A stretch of 64,000 nucleotides of DNA. It comes from Anaerococcus rubeinfantis (GTDB lineage Bacteria; Bacillota; Clostridia; Tissierellales; Peptoniphilaceae). Location: positions 1,240,001 to 1,304,000 of the forward strand of contig NZ_LN913016.1 of assembly GCF_001487145.1 (NCBI RefSeq). The letters are read 5' to 3'. Below, piece after piece: positions 59,908 to 64,000 of this stretch. The notes under the pieces were generated by a model, which did no database searches, was not told the origin of the DNA, and was given only the letters and a program-made list of their open reading frames with translations. The position numbers and the translations under genes were made by a program. Each line of letters starts with the position of its first letter. The stretch's first letter is position 1.

Positions 59908-62900
59908 TTATTCATTTAGAGCTTCTTTTTCTCTATTTTCAATTTCTTCAATATTCATTTGTATTTGTGCATCTTCAAGATCTTTATTTTCATAGTCTAT
60001 ATCAAAGTCATTATAAACTTTCATACCTGTACCTGCTGGTATTAGTTTTCCTATGATTATGTTTTCTTTTAATCCTTTTAGATCATCAACTTTACCTTTT
60101 ATTGATGCATCTGTTAAAACTCTTGTTGTTTCTTGGAAAGATGCTGCTGATAGCCAAGATTCTGTAGCAAGTGATGCTTTTGTAATTCCTAGAAGTTGTT
60201 GAGAATATTCACATGGTTTTTTGCCTTCTTTTTCCATTTGTTCGTTTACAATTCTTACTTCTCTAATTTCTTGTAATGAACCTGGTAAAAATTCTGTATC
60301 TCCAGCATCTTCTATTTTTACTTTTTTAAGCATTTGCTTTGTAATAACTTCGATGTGTCTATCATCAATTTCTACACCTTGAAGTCTATAAACTTTTTGA
60401 ACTTCTTTGGTTATATAATCTTGAACTCCAATTTTTCCCAAAACTTTTAAAACATCATGTGGATCAAGAGAACCTTCTGTAAGTTGTTGTCCCTTTTCAA
60501 CCACATCTCCTTCTGAAACTAAAAGTCTTGCTCCAAATGGAATATTGTATTTTTTAGAATATCCATCTTCAGATAAAATTTCAACGTCAGTTTTCTTATC
60601 GTTTTGAATTAGTGAAACTGTACCAGAATTTTCTGCAATAAAGGCAAGTCCTTTTGGTTTTCTTGCTTCAAACAACTCTTCAACCCTTGGAAGACCTTGA
60701 GTGATTCCAACTCCTGCGATTCCTCCTGAGTGGAAGGTTCTCATTGTAAGCTGAGTACCCGGCTCACCAATTGATTGAGCAGCTATAATTCCTACAGCCT
60801 CTCCAATATTTACCTTTTTACCTGTAGCAAGGTTTCTACCATAACATTTTTCACAAACACCATGTTTAGATTTACATTCAAGAACTGAACGAAGTTTAAC
60901 TTCTTTAATTCCATTTGCTACAATGTTATCTGCCTTATCTTCATCGATAATTTGGTTTTTACCAACTATAAGTTCTCCATCATTATCATAAATATCTTCA
61001 AATGATGTACGGCCTACAATTCTTGTAAATAAATTTTCAATTAATTCATTTCCATCTTTAAACTCATGGGCAATTACATATCCATCTGTACCACAATCAT
61101 CTTCTGTTACAATAACATCTTGAGAAATATCTACCATTCTTCTTGTTAGATATCCTGAATCGGCAGTTCTTAAAGCTGTATCTGTAAGTCCTTTACGAGA
61201 ACCGTGAGTTGAAATAAAGTATTCTTGTACAGAAAGTCCTTCACGGAAGTTTGCCTTTATAGGAATTTCTATGATTTTTCCATCTGCTCTTGACATAAGT
61301 CCACGCATTCCACCTAATTGTCTGATTTGGTTTGTAGAACCACGGGCTCCAGAATCTGCAAATATTTTAATATTATTATCAGATTTTAATTCATCAAGTA
61401 GGGCAGCTGTTACTTCATCAGTAGCTTCTCTCCAAATATCTATAACTTTTTCGTATCTTTCATTATCTGTTATAAATCCACGTCTATAAAGTTTTTCATA
61501 CTTATCAACTTCTTCATCAGCCTTTGAAACTATATCCCATTTTTGGTGTGGAATAGTAACGTCTGACATTGAAACTGTTAGTCCTGAAAGAGTTGAGAAT
61601 TTGTAGCCAGTTGATTTTATATAATCTAGAACTGAAGCTGTTTTAATATTTCCATGTTTTCTAAAGCAACGATCAACAATTTCTTTTAATACACCAGATG
61701 ATGTAACTTGATCAACTTCTAGAGAATATGGGTCTTCTTTTCTATTTACATATCCTAAATCTTGTGGAATTCCTTCATTGTATATAAATCTACCAACAGA
61801 AGAATTTACAATTTTTCCAGGATCTTTTTCATCTTTTTTAATTCTTACTCCAACTTTTGTTTGAAGGGTAACATCATGATTTAAAAGAGCTTTTTTCATT
61901 TCTGAAATATCTTCAAAAATCATTCCTTCGCCCTTTGCACCTTCTTTTATAGTTGTTAGATAATATGCACCAAGAACCATATCTTGAGATGGGGTTGTTA
62001 TTGCCTTACCATCTTTTAAACCAAGAATATTGTTTGTTGACATCATTAAAAGTCTTGCTTCAATTTGAGCTTCATTTGATAAAGGTAAATGGATTGCCAT
62101 TTGGTCCCCGTCAAAGTCCGCATTAAAAGCAGGACAAGCAAGTGGATGAAGTTTCATAGCCTTACCTTCAACCAAAACTGGTTCAAAAGCTTGGATTCCA
62201 AGTCTGTGAAGTGTAGGGGCACGGTTTAATAAAACTGGATGGTCTTTTATTACATCTTCAAGTATTTCATATACTCTTGGATCTTTTTTCTCAACCATTT
62301 TTTTAGCAGATTTTAAATTGTGGGCAAGGTCTTTTTCTACAACCTTATTCATAATAAAAGGTTTAAATAATTCTAGAGCCATCTCTTGTGGCAAACCACA
62401 TTGGTTAAATTTAAGATTTGGACCTACAACTATTACAGAACGTCCTGAATAATCTACCCTTTTTCCAAGTAAGTTTTGTCTAAATCTACCACTTTTACCC
62501 TTTAATAAATCTGATAGAGATTTCATATTTCTGTTTGATGCACCTGTTACAGCACGACCACGTCTACCATTATCTATAAGAGCATCTACAGCTTCTTGAA
62601 GCATTCTTTTTTCATTTCTTACAATGATTTCTGGAGCTCCAATATCTAGAAGTCTTTTTAATCTGTTGTTTCTATTTATAACTCTTCTGTATAAATCGTT
62701 TAAATCACTTGTTGCAAATCTTCCACCCTCAAGTTGAACCATTGGTCTAAGTTCTGGAGGCATAACTGGAAGAACATCAAGTATCATCCATTCTGGTTTA
62801 TTGCCACTTGTTAAAAATGCGTCGACAACTTCAAGTCTTCTAGAAATTCTAACTTTCTTTTGTCCTTTTGCATCTTCAAGTTCTTTCATTAAAGATTCAT

Positions 62901-63468
62901 ATTCTTTTTTAAGATCCATGTTAGCAAGAAGCTTTTTAACAGCTTCTGCTCCCATTTCAGCTTGAAATTCTGTATCATCTGGATAATTATCTAGAGCCTC
63001 TGAATACTCGCTTTCAGATAATTCTTGTTTTTCGTAATATTCAGTTTCTCCTGGATTTATTACTACATAGGATGCGAAGTATAATATTTTTTCCAAAACT
63101 CTTGGACTCATATCTAATAGTAAACCCATTTTTGAAGGGATTCCTTTGAAATACCATATATGACTTACAGGAGCTGCAAGTTCAATATGTCCCATTCTTT
63201 CACGTCTTACTTTAGATTTTGTTACTTCAACACCACATTTTTCGCAAACAACACCCTTATACCTAATTCTCTTGTATTTACCACAAGAGCATTCATAGTC
63301 CTTGGTTGGTCCAAAAATTTTCTCACAGAATAAACCATCTTTTTCAGGTTTAAGTGTTCTGTAATTGATAGTTTCTGGTTTTTTAACCTCACCATGGGAC
63401 CATGATCTGATTTTTTCAGGAGATGCTATTTTCATCCTCATAGCACCAAATTCTTGTAATTCTGACAA
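59908..63468 (-). CDS. rpoC: RNA polymerase subunit beta'
   Basis: 1186 residues. Zinc-binding [20 protein letters not shown] in two parts near residue 60, the catalytic [10 protein letters not shown] loop, the bridge-helix region [25 protein letters not shown] (in pieces), and the second zinc site [16 protein letters not shown]. Full length. It starts 10 bp after rpoB and is the last gene of its operon here; no L7Ae-like or rpsL gene follows. Confidence 0.98.
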   Translation of the reverse strand: MSELQEFGAMRMKIASPEKIRSWSHGEVKKPETINYRTLKPEKDGLFCEKIFGPTKDYECSCGKYKRIRYKGVVCEKCGVEVTKSKVRRERMGHIELAAPVSHIWYFKGIPSKMGLLLDMSPRVLEKILYFASYVVINPGETEYYEKQELSESEYSEALDNYPDDTEFQAEMGAEAVKKLLANMDLKKEYESLMKELEDAKGQKKVRISRRLEVVDAFLTSGNKPEWMILDVLPVMPPELRPMVQLEGGRFATSDLNDLYRRVINRNNRLKRLLDIGAPEIIVRNEKRMLQEAVDALIDNGRRGRAVTGASNRNMKSLSDLLKGKSGRFRQNLLGKRVDYSGRSVIVVGPNLKFNQCGLPQEMALELFKPFIMNKVVEKDLAHNLKSAKKMVEKKDPRVYEILEDVIKDHPVLLNRAPTLHRLGIQAFEPVLVEGKAMKLHPLACPAFNADFDGDQMAIHLPLSNEAQIEARLLMMSTNNILGLKDGKAITTPSQDMVLGAYYLTTIKEGAKGEGMIFEDISEMKKALLNHDVTLQTKVGVRIKKDEKDPGKIVNSSVGRFIYNEGIPQDLGYVNRKEDPYSLEVDQVTSSGVLKEIVDRCFRKHGNIKTASVLDYIKSTGYKFSTLSGLTVSMSDVTIPHQKWDIVSKADEEVDKYEKLYRRGFITDNERYEKVIDIWREATDEVTAALLDELKSDNNIKIFADSGARGSTNQIRQLGGMRGLMSRADGKIIEIPIKANFREGLSVQEYFISTHGSRKGLTDTALRTADSGYLTRRMVDISQDVIVTEDDCGTDGYVIAHEFKDGNELIENLFTRIVGRTSFEDIYDNDGELIVGKNQIIDEDKADNIVANGIKEVKLRSVLECKSKHGVCEKCYGRNLATGKKVNIGEAVGIIAAQSIGEPGTQLTMRTFHSGGIAGVGITQGLPRVEELFEARKPKGLAFIAENSGTVSLIQNDKKTDVEILSEDGYSKKYNIPFGARLLVSEGDVVEKGQQLTEGSLDPHDVLKVLGKIGVQDYITKEVQKVYRLQGVEIDDRHIEVITKQMLKKVKIEDAGDTEFLPGSLQEIREVRIVNEQMEKEGKKPCEYSQQLLGITKASLATESWLSAASFQETTRVLTDASIKGKVDDLKGLKENIIIGKLIPAGTGMKVYNDFDIDYENKDLEDAQIQMNIEEIENREKEALNE

Positions 63469-63478
63469 AAAATCCCCC

Positions 63479-64000
<522 letters not shown>

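Overview
The window is AT-rich, densely packed DNA from a low-GC, Gram-positive-type obligate anaerobe. The fused clostridial-type PurL, MprF, a glucose-family PTS permease, strong GGAGG ribosome binding sites and amino-acid/formate metabolism fit a Firmicute of the Peptoniphilaceae (Anaerococcus/Peptoniphilus-like). That assignment is inference; no rRNA is present to confirm it. No tRNA, CRISPR array, transposase or prophage was seen.

Layout. 1-0.8 kb: 3' end of lrgB and a stand-alone ATP-cone protein. 0.9-8.1 kb: a 323-bp repeat, then guaB, purL, purH read leftward behind a leader ORF that runs into a terminator. 8.3-10.1 kb: an aminotransferase and msrB. 10.2-16.4 kb: a seven-gene corrinoid methyltransferase operon (three UroD-fold proteins, a corrinoid protein, a RACO-type activator, and a lipoprotein/ECF pair probably for cobalamin). 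16.7-23.6 kb: an aspartate catabolism operon (aspA, dicarboxylate/amino-acid symporter, racemase, LysR regulator, fumC, malic enzyme). 23.9-26.8 kb: dinB divergent from an XRE repressor, an ImmA/IrrE protease and an MnmM-like methyltransferase. 26.9-34.8 kb: S41 protease, mntP, purine salvage, cyclophilin, an unknown protein and mprF. 34.9-39.2 kb: the str operon rpsL-rpsG-fusA-tuf. 39.3-43.8 kb: two RpiR regulators and an alpha-glucoside PTS operon. 44-45.2 kb: a shortened aldehyde:ferredoxin oxidoreductase-like gene. 45.3-58.9 kb: a 13-gene formate operon (focA, nuoEF-like, NuoG-like, fdhA, ferritin-like, mobA, fdhD, two moeA, tupABC). 59.3-64 kb: a small membrane protein, then rpoC and the 3' end of rpoB.

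How it works together. The aspartate operon can take D/L-aspartate to fumarate, malate and pyruvate with ammonia, CO2 and NAD(P)H. The formate operon carries formate transport, an NAD-linked iron-sulfur formate dehydrogenase, the late steps of its pterin cofactor and tungstate uptake. The corrinoid operon has a methyl-carrier protein, reductive reactivation and B12 supply, but its methyl donor is unknown.

Most notable: (1) four copies of a terminator-associated repeat in two subfamilies that share termini, each copy flanked by a duplicated hairpin of about 20 bp; (2) the orphan corrinoid methyltransferase operon; (3) dinB apparently controlled by an XRE/ImmA pair; (4) the mini-AOR gene with a CRP/FNR-like site at about -41.5; (5) separation of rpoBC from the str operon by about 20.7 kb of metabolic genes.
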